Both the position numbers and the translations under genes were made by a program. Positions 27,415-35,602 of a stretch of 64,000 nucleotides of DNA are shown here, one piece after another (positions within the stretch are counted from its first letter, which is position 1; each line of letters begins with the position of its first letter). Below the pieces are notes generated by a model. That model was not told the DNA's origin, did no database searches, and saw nothing but the letters and a program-made list of their open reading frames with translations. Origin of the DNA: Truepera sp965215315 (GTDB taxonomy: Bacteria; Deinococcota; Deinococci; Deinococcales; Trueperaceae); assembly GCA_965215315.1 (NCBI GenBank), contig CBDCDB010000008.1:372001-436000 (forward strand), given 5' to 3'.

Positions 27415-27954
27415 GTGCGCAAACGTTCTCTCCCGCTTGTGCCCCTGTCAGCGGTTCTCTGGGGTTCGGTTGCGCCCGACCTGCCGCTTTACCTACTGTC
27501 GCTGGGCGGGTTTTTGTACTATCCGCTGGTTGCCGGACTTTCCCTCGCTGAGGCCGGTGCGCTGATATACGACCGGCTTTTCTATTACAATCCGCTCTGG
27601 ATTGTGTCGCATAATTTTTTGCACGCGCCCCTCGTCCTCGCAGCGGGCCTCTCTTTAGTGTGGCTCAGCGCCCTGATCAAACCCGGGCGCTGGCGCACCG
27701 GCAGGCGCTGGTTACGCTGGTTTTTGCTGAGCTGCGCCCTTCACACAACGTTAGATATCGTCACGCATCACGACGACGGGCCGCTCGTGCTGTTCCCCTT
27801 CAACTGGTCGTGGCGGTTCTCGAGCCCTGTTAGCTACTGGGACCCGGATCATTACGGTGGCCTCTTTACGGTTTTTGAACTGCTGCTCGACGCGAGCCTG
27901 CTAGCCTACCTGCTGACGCCCCGGATTGGGCGCTGGTGGTCACGACGTTCTTAA
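27415..27954 (+). CDS. YdjM/DUF457-like membrane protein
   Basis: 179 residues from GTG 27415 with several membrane segments and conserved His/Asp: PDLPLYL, IVSHNFLHAPLVL, LLSCALHTTLDIVTHHDDGP. The pattern fits the YdjM/DUF457 group of putative membrane-bound metal-dependent hydrolases. The same frame upstream of GTG encodes TPSHLIITAA, typical of the family's N-terminus, but without a standard start codon (possible start near GTA 27379). Either the start is non-canonical or a base is altered. Confidence 0.7.
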   Translation: MRKRSLPLVPLSAVLWGSVAPDLPLYLLSLGGFLYYPLVAGLSLAEAGALIYDRLFYYNPLWIVSHNFLHAPLVLAAGLSLVWLSALIKPGRWRTGRRWLRWFLLSCALHTTLDIVTHHDDGPLVLFPFNWSWRFSSPVSYWDPDHYGGLFTVFELLLDASLLAYLLTPRIGRWWSRRS

Positions 27955-27958
27955 ACCG

Positions 27959-28612
27959 TCAGGCGACCCGTTCTGCAACCAACACTTCTGACGGCACCGC
28001 CGCCGCAACCACGACCCTGTGATGAATCAGGTTCCAGCTGTCCGCCTCTAGCCGCGGCTGCACGCTCAGCGGGCGACACCCGCCAAACCACAGCGGATTA
28101 AGCCGGTACAACAGCCGCCACCGCCACATATTGAGCTTTGAGAGCGGCGTCACGCCGTCCGTAAGGTTGGCGAGGCAGAGCAACCCACCTGGCCTGAGTA
28201 CCCGCGCGGCTTCGCCCAGCACCGCTTCAATCTCAGCGTCGGGCAACAGGTCGAGAACATAGCCTATGACCACGCGGTCGATGCTCCCGCTTGCTACAGA
28301 CCAGGGTAGCGACCCGTCCGTTAAGGAGACCTGGGCGCGGCTACTGAACGGGGCCAACCGAGTTCGTGCGCGCCTAATCATCGCGCTGCTGAGGTCGTAG
28401 CCCTCGTACTCGGCGTTTTCTGACAGGTGCTCTGAAAGCAGTTGCGCCGCCAGCCGTCCCGTACCGCACCCTAGCTCGAACACCCGTTTCGCTGTACCGA
28501 ACGCGGCGTGGGCGATAAGGTTGGTGAGGGCCGGATCTTCGTAAAACGCCTGCGCGTCTTGTTTGCGGGCGCTGCGTTCGTAGTAGGTTTTGGCCTGATC
28601 TCTAGAAAGCAT
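27959..28612 (-). CDS. SAM-dependent methyltransferase
   Basis: 217 residues with class I motifs: RVFELGCGTGRLAAQLL (motif I, about 44-60), the acidic end of strand 2 in YEGYDLS, and RVVIGYVLDLL plus ARVLRPGGLLCLANL (post motifs). It is related to UbiE/type 11 enzymes; the substrate is unknown. It ends four bases from the convergent YdjM-like gene. A copy of the 25-bp palindrome (28693-28717) lies about 80 bases upstream in the promoter region. Confidence 0.85.
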   Translation of the reverse strand: MLSRDQAKTYYERSARKQDAQAFYEDPALTNLIAHAAFGTAKRVFELGCGTGRLAAQLLSEHLSENAEYEGYDLSSAMIRRARTRLAPFSSRAQVSLTDGSLPWSVASGSIDRVVIGYVLDLLPDAEIEAVLGEAARVLRPGGLLCLANLTDGVTPLSKLNMWRWRLLYRLNPLWFGGCRPLSVQPRLEADSWNLIHHRVVVAAAVPSEVLVAERVA

Positions 28613-28692
28613 CTATCTTCTATCATGCTACCGTATTTAGACGTAGACTTTTGTTTCAACCTCATTTCTAAAGCAATACAAAGAAATAAAAC

Positions 28693-28717
28693 TTTCACAA
28701 GAAAGAATATTGTGAAA
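28693..28717 (-). repeat. 25-bp palindrome, copy 1
   Basis: TTTCACAA-N9-TTGTGAAA, perfect arms. On the minus strand it is preceded by a TTAAGTG block, the same asymmetric flank as in other copies. It lies upstream of the methyltransferase gene read from 28612. Confidence 0.75.
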
Positions 28718-28834
28718 TATAACACTTAAGTAAACGTTTGCCGGAGATGAAGCCTTTTTAGCCTCTAACACCTTTGTTATTGCCTGCCAACTGATCTAAC
28801 TACTTGACGCTCATAGAACAGCGTAGACATACGG

Positions 28835-29034
28835 TTAAGTATGGCGTTGGTACTGGTCTTCTGGCCCGACCAAACGGAACGACGTCGATGTTCCCTCCAC
28901 CAGACCCGAAGCTGTGACGTTCAAGTGTCCTGAATAGGTCGGCAAGGCGTAGCGGAAGAGACTCGCGCCGACCCGTTTGAGAAACGTCTCGAGTGTACCG
29001 AGCGCCGCGTAACGCAGGGTTCCGTCGTTGTAGC
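28835..29034 (-). pseudogene. C-terminal gene fragment
   Basis: A frame open from just after a stop at about 29035 down to TAA at 28835 shows strong GC-ending codon use. It encodes about 66 residues, including LRYAALGTLETFLKRVGASL and YSGHLNVTASGLVEGTS. There is no start codon. The 5' side abuts repeat A copy 3. It looks like the end of a larger, probably secreted protein cut at the repeat. The family is not recognised. Confidence 0.4.
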
Positions 29035-29069
29035 CCTAAATGTAGGTTGCCGTTATAGCAATTGTCACA

Positions 29070-29186
29070 GCTACTGAGCGCGAAGCTCGCAGCTATCATC
29101 TCTTAGGGGTGCGTGCTATACGAAGTCCTCCGCAGGAACGACAATCATTTTCCCAAAGCGGCTCAAACCAGCTGATACCCGCTATA
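29070..29186 (-). repeat. Dispersed repeat A, copy 3
   Basis: Reverse-strand copy of repeat A (see 2916-3028). The left part (TATAGCGGGTATCAGCTGG) and the right part (TAGCACGCACCCCTAAGAGA) are conserved, but the middle differs. Confidence 0.7.
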
Positions 29187-29490
29187 TTACTTTGGTACCG
29201 AACAAACAGACTGAGGTGTGCGAGGCTGAAGTGAACCAACAAGAGGTACTCGAAAACCTCGTGCGGTGGAGTCCGAAATGTAATTGACGTTGCCGTGGCA
29301 AACCCTATCGAGCTAAGCAGGTCAAGAGGACTCTCGAGAAAAAAATATAACTTTCACAAGCTTAGGAATTGTGAAATAAATTACTTAAAAGGTTACGTAA
29401 TAGGTAGGGGAGAACCGTCTTTGGCTCTTTCAAGTTTTTACGTTACTGGTGCAATTCCTTGAAACGTAACGCTACGCAGCGCTCTAAAGC
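29187..29490. other. AT-rich gene-free stretch
   Basis: About 300 bases with no convincing gene. It contains palindrome copy 2 (29352-29376). A short frame around 29220-29285 (VNQQEVLENLVRWSPKCN) may be a gene remnant but has no start. Confidence 0.4.
29352..29376 (-). repeat. 25-bp palindrome, copy 2
   Basis: TTTCACAA-N9-TTGTGAAA with the flank TTAAGTAATTTATTTCAC on the minus strand, identical over these 18 bases to copy 3 at 37974. No intact gene starts immediately downstream on the minus strand. Confidence 0.75.
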
Positions 29491-29874
29491 ATGACGACGC
29501 AACAGGTTTGGAAACTGCCTGAACATCTAGACGCTCACGGTGTTGCCCGACACGAGTTGATGCAAGAGCTTGGCGACGGCAAGGGGAGAGGCGTGCACAA
29601 GTGGCAGAGACTGTCTGAGCGCCTTGACACCGAAGCTTTGAATTTGAAGCGGTTAGGTACCCCCAAGAAACTCACCGGGGAAGAGGTCGCTATTTCTGAT
29701 GTGCCCGAGTACGGCAACGAACCCAACCTGCCGGAGCACCTCACCGTTGCCGGAATACCCTATATTAGCACCCCTAAAACCGACACTGTGTTAACTGAGC
29801 ATTCAGATATCTTGAGGCGTAGCCGTAAGAAGGTTTACGCGGTTGTCAAAAATACTGACAAAGTACTATATTAG
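29491..29874 (+). CDS. XRE-like small protein, possibly degenerate
   Basis: 127 residues. The first 30 (VWKLPEHLDAHGVARHELMQEL) resemble the N-terminal helices of XRE/Cro regulators, compare the regulator at 52207. The part around RLDTEALN...LTGEEVAISDVPEYG resembles their C-terminal tail. The recognition helix region is poorly conserved and the last 45 residues match nothing, so it may be a decayed gene. A related tail occurs at 30564-30657. Confidence 0.4.
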   Translation: MTTQQVWKLPEHLDAHGVARHELMQELGDGKGRGVHKWQRLSERLDTEALNLKRLGTPKKLTGEEVAISDVPEYGNEPNLPEHLTVAGIPYISTPKTDTVLTEHSDILRRSRKKVYAVVKNTDKVLY

Positions 29875-29987
29875 GTAGGCTGAAAGCGAAAAAACAAATA
29901 CAAAAATAGGATGCTTGGCAAAAAATTTGCCAAAAACTCAAATATGATGTACAGTGAAAGTCACTTAAATGTAAAAGGAGAAACCTA

Positions 29988-30191
29988 ATGGCGTTTAATC
30001 CAGGTCCGACATATCGTGAATGGCTCGAGTTCATCAACCACCGTGCTCACGGCAGCTTCAGTGATCTCAAGGCGATTTCCAGGCGCATCGAAGCTGAGGG
30101 TAAAAGCTCGAGATTGACAAGTGCACAGCGGGCAGACTTACTGGAAAGATTGGGAGATTTACAGATTTCTGCTGCTCAACACGCTGCCTAG
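29988..30191 (+). CDS. Small hypothetical protein, 67 residues
   Basis: 67 residues, charged and predicted helical (SFSDLKAISRRIEAEG, LTSAQRADLLERLGDLQ). AAAAGGAG lies seven bases before ATG, and a strong hairpin with a T-run follows the gene, so it has a complete expression unit. No family is recognised. The surrounding region is full of mobile-element relics. Confidence 0.6.
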   Translation: MAFNPGPTYREWLEFINHRAHGSFSDLKAISRRIEAEGKSSRLTSAQRADLLERLGDLQISAAQHAA

Positions 30192-30238
30192 TCAATAGCT
30201 GATATAACATAGACTTATTTGCAAGGCGTCTCGAGCTT

Positions 30239-30267
30239 ATCCGGTCGGTAAACCCGTCCGGATTTTT
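30239..30267 (+). terminator. Rho-independent terminator after small gene
   Basis: Hairpin arms ATCCGG and CCGGAT (30239-30244 and 30258-30263), with inner pairing CGG/CCG, followed by five T. It ends the transcript of 29988-30191. Confidence 0.7.
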
Positions 30268-30394
30268 GCGGTAGGCATCCCCGAAGAGAACACTTCAGCA
30301 AATTGAGTGCAATGGTTTTATTTCCACGCACCAGGTCTAAAACCTTCGCCTTTAGGCGAACAGCTTTAGCAAGGGCTGATACGATGACGCTCTG

Positions 30395-30574
30395 GTGGCA
30401 GAATATCGAACAGGCGCACATACGATTTACGACACCGAGTATCACTTCGTCTGGGCAACAAAGTACCGCTATCACGTGTTGCGCGGTGAGGTTGCTGAAA
30501 GAGCGCGGGAACTCATCGGGCAAAACTGTATGAGCCGTGATATCAAGACAAAGGACACGTCCCGAGCGCCTTGA
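30395..30574 (+). pseudogene. IS200/IS605 TnpA transposase, N-terminal fragment
   Basis: The frame from GTG 30395 to TGA 30574 encodes RTGAHTIYDTEYHFVWATKY and RYHVLRGEVAERARELI, the unmistakable start of the Y1 (HUH) transposase TnpA. The His-hydrophobic-His and catalytic Tyr regions are missing, so it is inactive. The break joins directly to the XRE-like tail relic. Confidence 0.7.
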
Positions 30575-30657
30575 CACGGAAGCTCTGAAACGGGTTTTGG
30601 GAGTCTTCGGGAAAATCGGGGAAGAGGTCGCTATTCTTGATAGGCTCGAGTATCGAA
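30564..30657 (+). pseudogene. XRE-like tail relic
   Basis: Encodes RLDTEALKRVLGVFGKIGEEV then AILDRLEY, similar at DNA and protein level to residues 44-75 of the 29491-29874 product. It has no start and is fused to the TnpA relic. This is evidence of a decayed second XRE-type regulator. Confidence 0.4.
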
Positions 30658-30675
30658 GCGTCAAGCACTGTATGA

Positions 30676-31557
30676 TTATAGCTCAAGAGGTTGTCTTAGC
30701 AGCTGTTTAATCGCCCAATCAGCATTATCTTCTCGCTCAATGTCTGCAACGGCACAAGCCACCATAAATGCCCAAAAAATCGGAACTATAAGGTAAGTTT
30801 CATGCGCGTCCAAAGGGGTTCCATCAAGATACCCATCAATAACGCCTTGATAGTTGCCTCGCCAGCTCAACACAAAGTCCGCTACACGGAGGTCTAGTCG
30901 CGTGCTGTCAAAGTCAAATAGCCCTGTCAGAATCCCCTTGCTATACCGCATGTTCCAAGGGGTGAAATCCCCGTGCACAACCGTCATTGGGGCTTCTGTA
31001 GAGGCCAGCTCCTCTAGACGAACCCTTGCTTTTTCATGATAAGCAAAAAGCAAGCGACCGCGTTCTGGTTCTCGGATTGCATACTCGGTAAGAACAGTGA
31101 CTGCAGCGGGTTTACCCTGCCGATCGAATAAACCTTCAGGTGTCGTTTTCCACCTTTCGCGCTGACCGAGGTCAGGTAGAGATGCAAGATCTGTATGTAA
31201 TTGAGCTAAAAGCTTTCCACGTGCAAATTCTTCAGAATATTTGCCAGCTAGGGTGCGAGGTGTGCGCTGACGGCCCGGGATATAGTCAAACAAGCACCAT
31301 ATCCCGGTGGCTAACTCGAGGGGTTCTGTAAGTGGTGTGGCCACCGGCCAACCGCATACTTTGAGGTAGCGAAGAACTTTGAGTTCATACGACACCTCGG
31401 CAGGTGTGCAGTTTGTGTCATAGAGCCTTAGTACAACCCGCTCAGCCTTCGTCTGGACAAGCCAGTGAGTGTTGCGTCCGCTCTTAATCCTTTTTGTGGC
31501 TAAGGGGTGAACGTCAAAATGTTGTAAAGCACCTCGCCAGTGATAGATCGGTTTCAT
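30676..31557 (-). CDS. Aminoglycoside phosphotransferase/kinase-fold protein
   Basis: 293 residues of the APH/choline kinase fold. The catalytic loop VVHGDFTPWNMRY (about 196-208) has the Asp base and Asn metal ligand, and LTGLFDFDSTRLD supplies the second metal-binding Asp. The N-terminal ATP lobe includes RVVLRLYD. The substrate cannot be told: antibiotic, homoserine-like or other small alcohols are possible. It lies at the edge of the relic-rich patch and has no close partner gene. Confidence 0.85.
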   Translation of the reverse strand: MKPIYHWRGALQHFDVHPLATKRIKSGRNTHWLVQTKAERVVLRLYDTNCTPAEVSYELKVLRYLKVCGWPVATPLTEPLELATGIWCLFDYIPGRQRTPRTLAGKYSEEFARGKLLAQLHTDLASLPDLGQRERWKTTPEGLFDRQGKPAAVTVLTEYAIREPERGRLLFAYHEKARVRLEELASTEAPMTVVHGDFTPWNMRYSKGILTGLFDFDSTRLDLRVADFVLSWRGNYQGVIDGYLDGTPLDAHETYLIVPIFWAFMVACAVADIEREDNADWAIKQLLRQPLEL

Positions 31558-31735
31558 GTACTCCTTGTCAGAACACAGTGTGCGAGTAGTATCTCATTTT
31601 AACGTCGACCTTTAGAGCTACACGGATTGTCATCCAGCTTTGAAGAAAACAAAAATCACCCCGAAACTTCGTTTGTAGAATATGCGTTCTCCCAAATACC
31701 TTGCTAATTTCATCCTCAAAAAGCTACACTACCCT

Positions 31736-32731
31736 ATGACGCTCACCCCTTATACCCCAGAGGCAGAACTCGAGCAGATCAACCGCACCCGCCGCCTGGA
31801 CGACGAAGCCCTCCGGCGTTTTGCCGTTAAAGCTGCCGGTGAGCGCGACGCCGAAGCGCTCTGGGTGTTGACGCAGGCATACCTCGAGGACACCACCGAT
31901 AAGGGCAACCTGAGCCGCCTGACCTTTAAGGCGTACCGTCACGGGGTCGGCTTGTTCGTTTCAGCAAACGTTCACGAAAACCTCTTGCACCCGAGCCGCC
32001 GTATGGGCAGCCGCTACCGGGCGTGGCTTAAGGAAACACCTTTTAATAACGGCGCTGACGGCCCGCCAAAGTACCGTTCACCCTCGACGGTCAACAAGAC
32101 GCTGGCGGCGGCCCGTGTGCTCTACCGGGCGCTGCACTGGGCTGGAGCTACCGAGGCGACGCCGTTCGCGTCCGTTAAAGGCGTTTACGATCCCGTTCCG
32201 GCGTGGGAGAAAGTGCAACCTTACCCAAAGATCGACTTGGAGCGCCTTCTGGCTATGACCACCGACCCGGCCGATACCGTAGCGCTGCTGCTCTGCGCTC
32301 ACGCAGGCTTGCGCGCCCATGAAGCGGCGGGGCTCGAGTGGCGGGCCATCGACCTTAAGGCGCAGCGTCTGCAAGTCCGGGGCAAAGGCGGTTACGTCGA
32401 TAGCGTCGCCCTGTCGAACAGTCTGGTACGCGCCTTAGGGGTGCTCCGCGACGACGCCACTGTACGGCGTAAAAGCAAAGCGAGAGCAGGTAAGGTTCTG
32501 CCCTACGCCGACGAGCGCCTGCGCCAGCGTCTCCGCGCCCTCTGTGCCGCCGCGGGCGTCGATTACCGTGCGCTTCACCCGCTTAGGCACCAGTCCGGTA
32601 CCCGGATGTACGAGGAAACCGGCGATTTGCGGCGGACACAGACACATTTACGGCACAAAAACATTGCGACCACGACGATTTACGCCAAAGTAAGTGAAAA
32701 GGCGCTCGAGGACACGACCCGTGATTGGTAG
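31736..32731 (+). CDS. Tyrosine recombinase, XerC/D-like
   Basis: 331 residues from ATG 31736; the earlier in-frame ATG 31682 touches a TAGAAT box and is unlikely. SAM-like N-terminal domain to about 150, then the catalytic domain with Arg in HAGLRAHEAAGLEW, Lys in VRGKGG, HPLRH, HLRHKN and nucleophile Tyr in TTIYAKVS. All residues are intact. There are no attachment repeats nearby, so a chromosomal Xer-type role is as likely as a mobile one. Confidence 0.85.
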   Translation: MTLTPYTPEAELEQINRTRRLDDEALRRFAVKAAGERDAEALWVLTQAYLEDTTDKGNLSRLTFKAYRHGVGLFVSANVHENLLHPSRRMGSRYRAWLKETPFNNGADGPPKYRSPSTVNKTLAAARVLYRALHWAGATEATPFASVKGVYDPVPAWEKVQPYPKIDLERLLAMTTDPADTVALLLCAHAGLRAHEAAGLEWRAIDLKAQRLQVRGKGGYVDSVALSNSLVRALGVLRDDATVRRKSKARAGKVLPYADERLRQRLRALCAAAGVDYRALHPLRHQSGTRMYEETGDLRRTQTHLRHKNIATTTIYAKVSEKALEDTTRDW

Positions 32732-32747
32732 ACCGTAACAGTAAACC

Positions 32748-35486
32748 TTAAGAGAAGGTGCTCGAGTCTAGCGGAGCGCCCGGTGCGGCCTGAGTCCACC
32801 GGCTTACAGGCTGAGGTTCGCTGATCGCAAAGCCCTGTACTTCATCGACCCCGAGGGCGGTCAACATGCCCAGTTGACCCTCGGTTTCAGCCCCTTCGGC
32901 GACGACGCGGAAGCCTAAGTCGCGGCCTAGCGCAATCACCGTGCGAATCACCGCGAGCGCGGTGCGCTGAAGTTTGCCGTCGCGGTGGTCGAGGTCGCGG
33001 ACGAACGCCCGGTCGATCTTCAGGGTGTCGATGGGCAGATGCCGCAGATAAGACAGTGACGAATACCCGCTGCCGAAATCGTCGATAGCAACGCGGATAC
33101 CCGGAAACCGCATCTTGAGGTCGGCGAGCTGAACGGCGACGCCGTCCAAGTTTTGCATCAGCAGGCTTTCGGTGATCTCGAGCTCTAACCCTTCGGAAAC
33201 CTGCCGGTTGCCCCCCAAGACCGCCTCGAGTTCACTTAAAAAGAAGCGGTCTTGAAAACTCGCCGCTGAGACGTTGCAAGAAAGCCGTTCCGGACGACCC
33301 CTTGCAGCACCCTCCCCGAGGTGGCGCACTACCTCGCGTAACACCCAAGCGTCGAGCTGCGGCAACAGTCCAGCGCTCTGTGCGCCGGGTAAAAATGCGT
33401 CGGGTAAGAGTAGCCCCTGTTCAGGGTGCTGCCAGCGCACGAGCACCTCGAAACTGGTGATCCGCTGCCGCGCGATCTCAAAACGTGGTTGGATAAAGAT
33501 ACGAAACTCGTCCTCAGCGAAGGCCCTTTTGAGCTCGGCCTCGAGCTTGAGCTGCGCCTCGAGCTGCGCCATCATCTCGCTGCGGTAGAGACGGTAGCCC
33601 TGGGTGACTCCGGCGCGGCGGTCGGCCTTGGCCGCGTACATCGCGGTGTCGGCGGTTCTAAGGAGAGCTTCATAGGTCTCGGCGTCTTCCGGGTAACGAC
33701 TGACGCCGATGCTGGCCTCGACCCCGACCGTGCGCTCACCGACGGCAAAGGGAGCCGCGAACGCCGCTTGTAGTTCGAAAGCGAAGCGGGCCGCGTCGCC
33801 CTGGTAGTCGCCCGGATACTCGAGGGGAACGATCAGGACGAACTCGTCGCCGCCGCTCCTGGCGAGGGTGGTGCGGGCGGGCAGCTGCGCCTGCATATGC
33901 GCCTGAAGCCGTTCGGCGACCCCGGTCAGGAGCGCGTCACCGGCGCTGTGACCGAGCGCGTCGTTGACGTGTTTGAAGTTGTCAAGGCCAAACAGAAAGA
34001 CGCTGACACCGCCCTCTTGCGCCTGAGCCTGACGAACGGCGCGCGCTAGATGCTCGTGGAGCAGACTGCGGTTGGGGAGTCCGGTCAGGGCGTCGTAACG
34101 AGCTTGATGCTCCAACTGTGCGTAGAGCCGTTGCCGCGAGACGGCGATGGCGGCAAGTTGCGCGGTCTCACGCAGGAGCCGCCCTTCGGCGTCGGTCGGC
34201 CCCCCTGTTTCGCGGGCGTAGAGCGCAAAGGTTCCGAGCACCTCGTCCTGGTCGCTCAGGATAGGTTCGGCCCAACACGCCTGTAGACCGTTCTGCAGGG
34301 CGAAGTAGCGTTGGTGGTGCCAGAGCGGGTCGTGCCGGATGTCGGTGGTGACGACCCGCGTGCCGCTTAGCGCCGCTGCGCCGGGAGCCGCTGCGACCTC
34401 GCGGAGGGGTAAGTCACGGATGAGGCGGGCAAACGCACTCGGCAGCTGCGGCGCGACCTCGAGCTGCAGCGTAGCGTTCTGCACCAAAAAAACCGCGCCG
34501 ATACGCCCCTCGCAGTACGTTTCTAACAGCCGGGTCAGCTCGAGGAGTACCGCCGGGAGCGGCGCACCCCTCGCGGTCAGCTCGAGGACTTCGGCGCGTT
34601 TTTGCTCAAAGGTGTCGCGCTGCGCCTGCGCCGCTGTGTCTCTTGCAATCCCTGCGACCGCGCCTTCACAGCGGACTAGCTCCTGAACGACCGGTACGCG
34701 TGTACCTGCTTCCAGAAGAAAGGTGGTCGTAAGCTGAGCTTGTCCCGTCTCGAGTGCCTTGGCAAAGGCGGCGGCGGCGGCATCTTGCGCTTCCGGTGGG
34801 TAGAGGTCGCGGTAGTAACCGTGAGGTGAGCGGTAACTCCGCGCCTTCATAAGTGGCGCGTTCAGATAGTCGAGCTGCCCGTCTGGTGCCGCGCTGAACG
34901 CGTAGTAGGGGCTGCGCTCGAGGAGTTCGGTCAGACGCGCCCCGGTGGTTTGGAGTTGGGCGCGTGCTAACGCCGTACGCCGCGCCGTAAGGGAATCGAG
35001 TACGGTTTGCGCGAGGGTTTTTAGCAGCTCGAGCTGTAGCTCGGTCACTTGAACCCCTGTGCGCGGCCTACGGTCAAACACGCTCAGTGCGCCGAGCACC
35101 TCGCCACACGGCGCAACGAGCGGCACCCCTACGTAGAACCGCACGCCGTTTTGCCGAACGAACGCGAGCTTTGCAACGTCGTCTGAAGCCGCAGCGTCTT
35201 CTATAACCAAGGAGTCTCGCCCAAAGGCCGCCGCGTAGCAGGGCGTTTGAGCACGCGGATACGAGCGCCCGGACGCACCTCCCTGAACTTGATAGTGTGC
35301 TTTATAAAAAACGCGCTGCTCACCTACAAAACTGAGCGCCGCGCCGGACGCCTCTAGCAGCGCCGCTGCCAGCTGCACAAACCGGGAGAACGCCGCTTCG
35401 GGCGCTGTTTCGAGAACACCGTAACAGCGGAGCACCGCCAACCGTTTCGCTTCGGCTGCAGGGGAAAGCATGGTAGTCGGCAGCAC
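32748..35486 (-). CDS. GAF-PAS-GAF-GGDEF-EAL cyclic-di-GMP protein
   Basis: 912 residues. GAF domain (about 15-175), PAS-like region (about 185-290), second GAF (about 300-455), GGDEF domain with intact SGGDEFVLIV (about 550), and EAL domain (about 650-895) with EVLVRW in place of EAL but with DDFGSGYSS, LKIDRAFVRDL and AEGAET retained. It may both make and break c-di-GMP; whether the EVL variant is active is open. No membrane segments, so it probably senses a cytoplasmic ligand. Confidence 0.93.
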   Translation of the reverse strand: MLPTTMLSPAAEAKRLAVLRCYGVLETAPEAAFSRFVQLAAALLEASGAALSFVGEQRVFYKAHYQVQGGASGRSYPRAQTPCYAAAFGRDSLVIEDAAASDDVAKLAFVRQNGVRFYVGVPLVAPCGEVLGALSVFDRRPRTGVQVTELQLELLKTLAQTVLDSLTARRTALARAQLQTTGARLTELLERSPYYAFSAAPDGQLDYLNAPLMKARSYRSPHGYYRDLYPPEAQDAAAAAFAKALETGQAQLTTTFLLEAGTRVPVVQELVRCEGAVAGIARDTAAQAQRDTFEQKRAEVLELTARGAPLPAVLLELTRLLETYCEGRIGAVFLVQNATLQLEVAPQLPSAFARLIRDLPLREVAAAPGAAALSGTRVVTTDIRHDPLWHHQRYFALQNGLQACWAEPILSDQDEVLGTFALYARETGGPTDAEGRLLRETAQLAAIAVSRQRLYAQLEHQARYDALTGLPNRSLLHEHLARAVRQAQAQEGGVSVFLFGLDNFKHVNDALGHSAGDALLTGVAERLQAHMQAQLPARTTLARSGGDEFVLIVPLEYPGDYQGDAARFAFELQAAFAAPFAVGERTVGVEASIGVSRYPEDAETYEALLRTADTAMYAAKADRRAGVTQGYRLYRSEMMAQLEAQLKLEAELKRAFAEDEFRIFIQPRFEIARQRITSFEVLVRWQHPEQGLLLPDAFLPGAQSAGLLPQLDAWVLREVVRHLGEGAARGRPERLSCNVSAASFQDRFFLSELEAVLGGNRQVSEGLELEITESLLMQNLDGVAVQLADLKMRFPGIRVAIDDFGSGYSSLSYLRHLPIDTLKIDRAFVRDLDHRDGKLQRTALAVIRTVIALGRDLGFRVVAEGAETEGQLGMLTALGVDEVQGFAISEPQPVSRWTQAAPGAPLDSSTFS

Positions 35487-35602
35487 AGTGCTCAGCGTAC
35501 CAGACTGAGACGGCTTAGGGCTGCCCTAACTGACCCGACATTAAGGGAGCATTGACTTTAGATGGATGCGGCTTTAGCTGACCCACTTTCAGCTTCAGAC
35601 CC

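Noticed and set aside
28800..29099. 99-residue minus-strand frame
   Set aside because: Wrong frame: the GC3-rich coding signal lies in another frame of the same strand (28835-29034), and the start lies inside repeat A.
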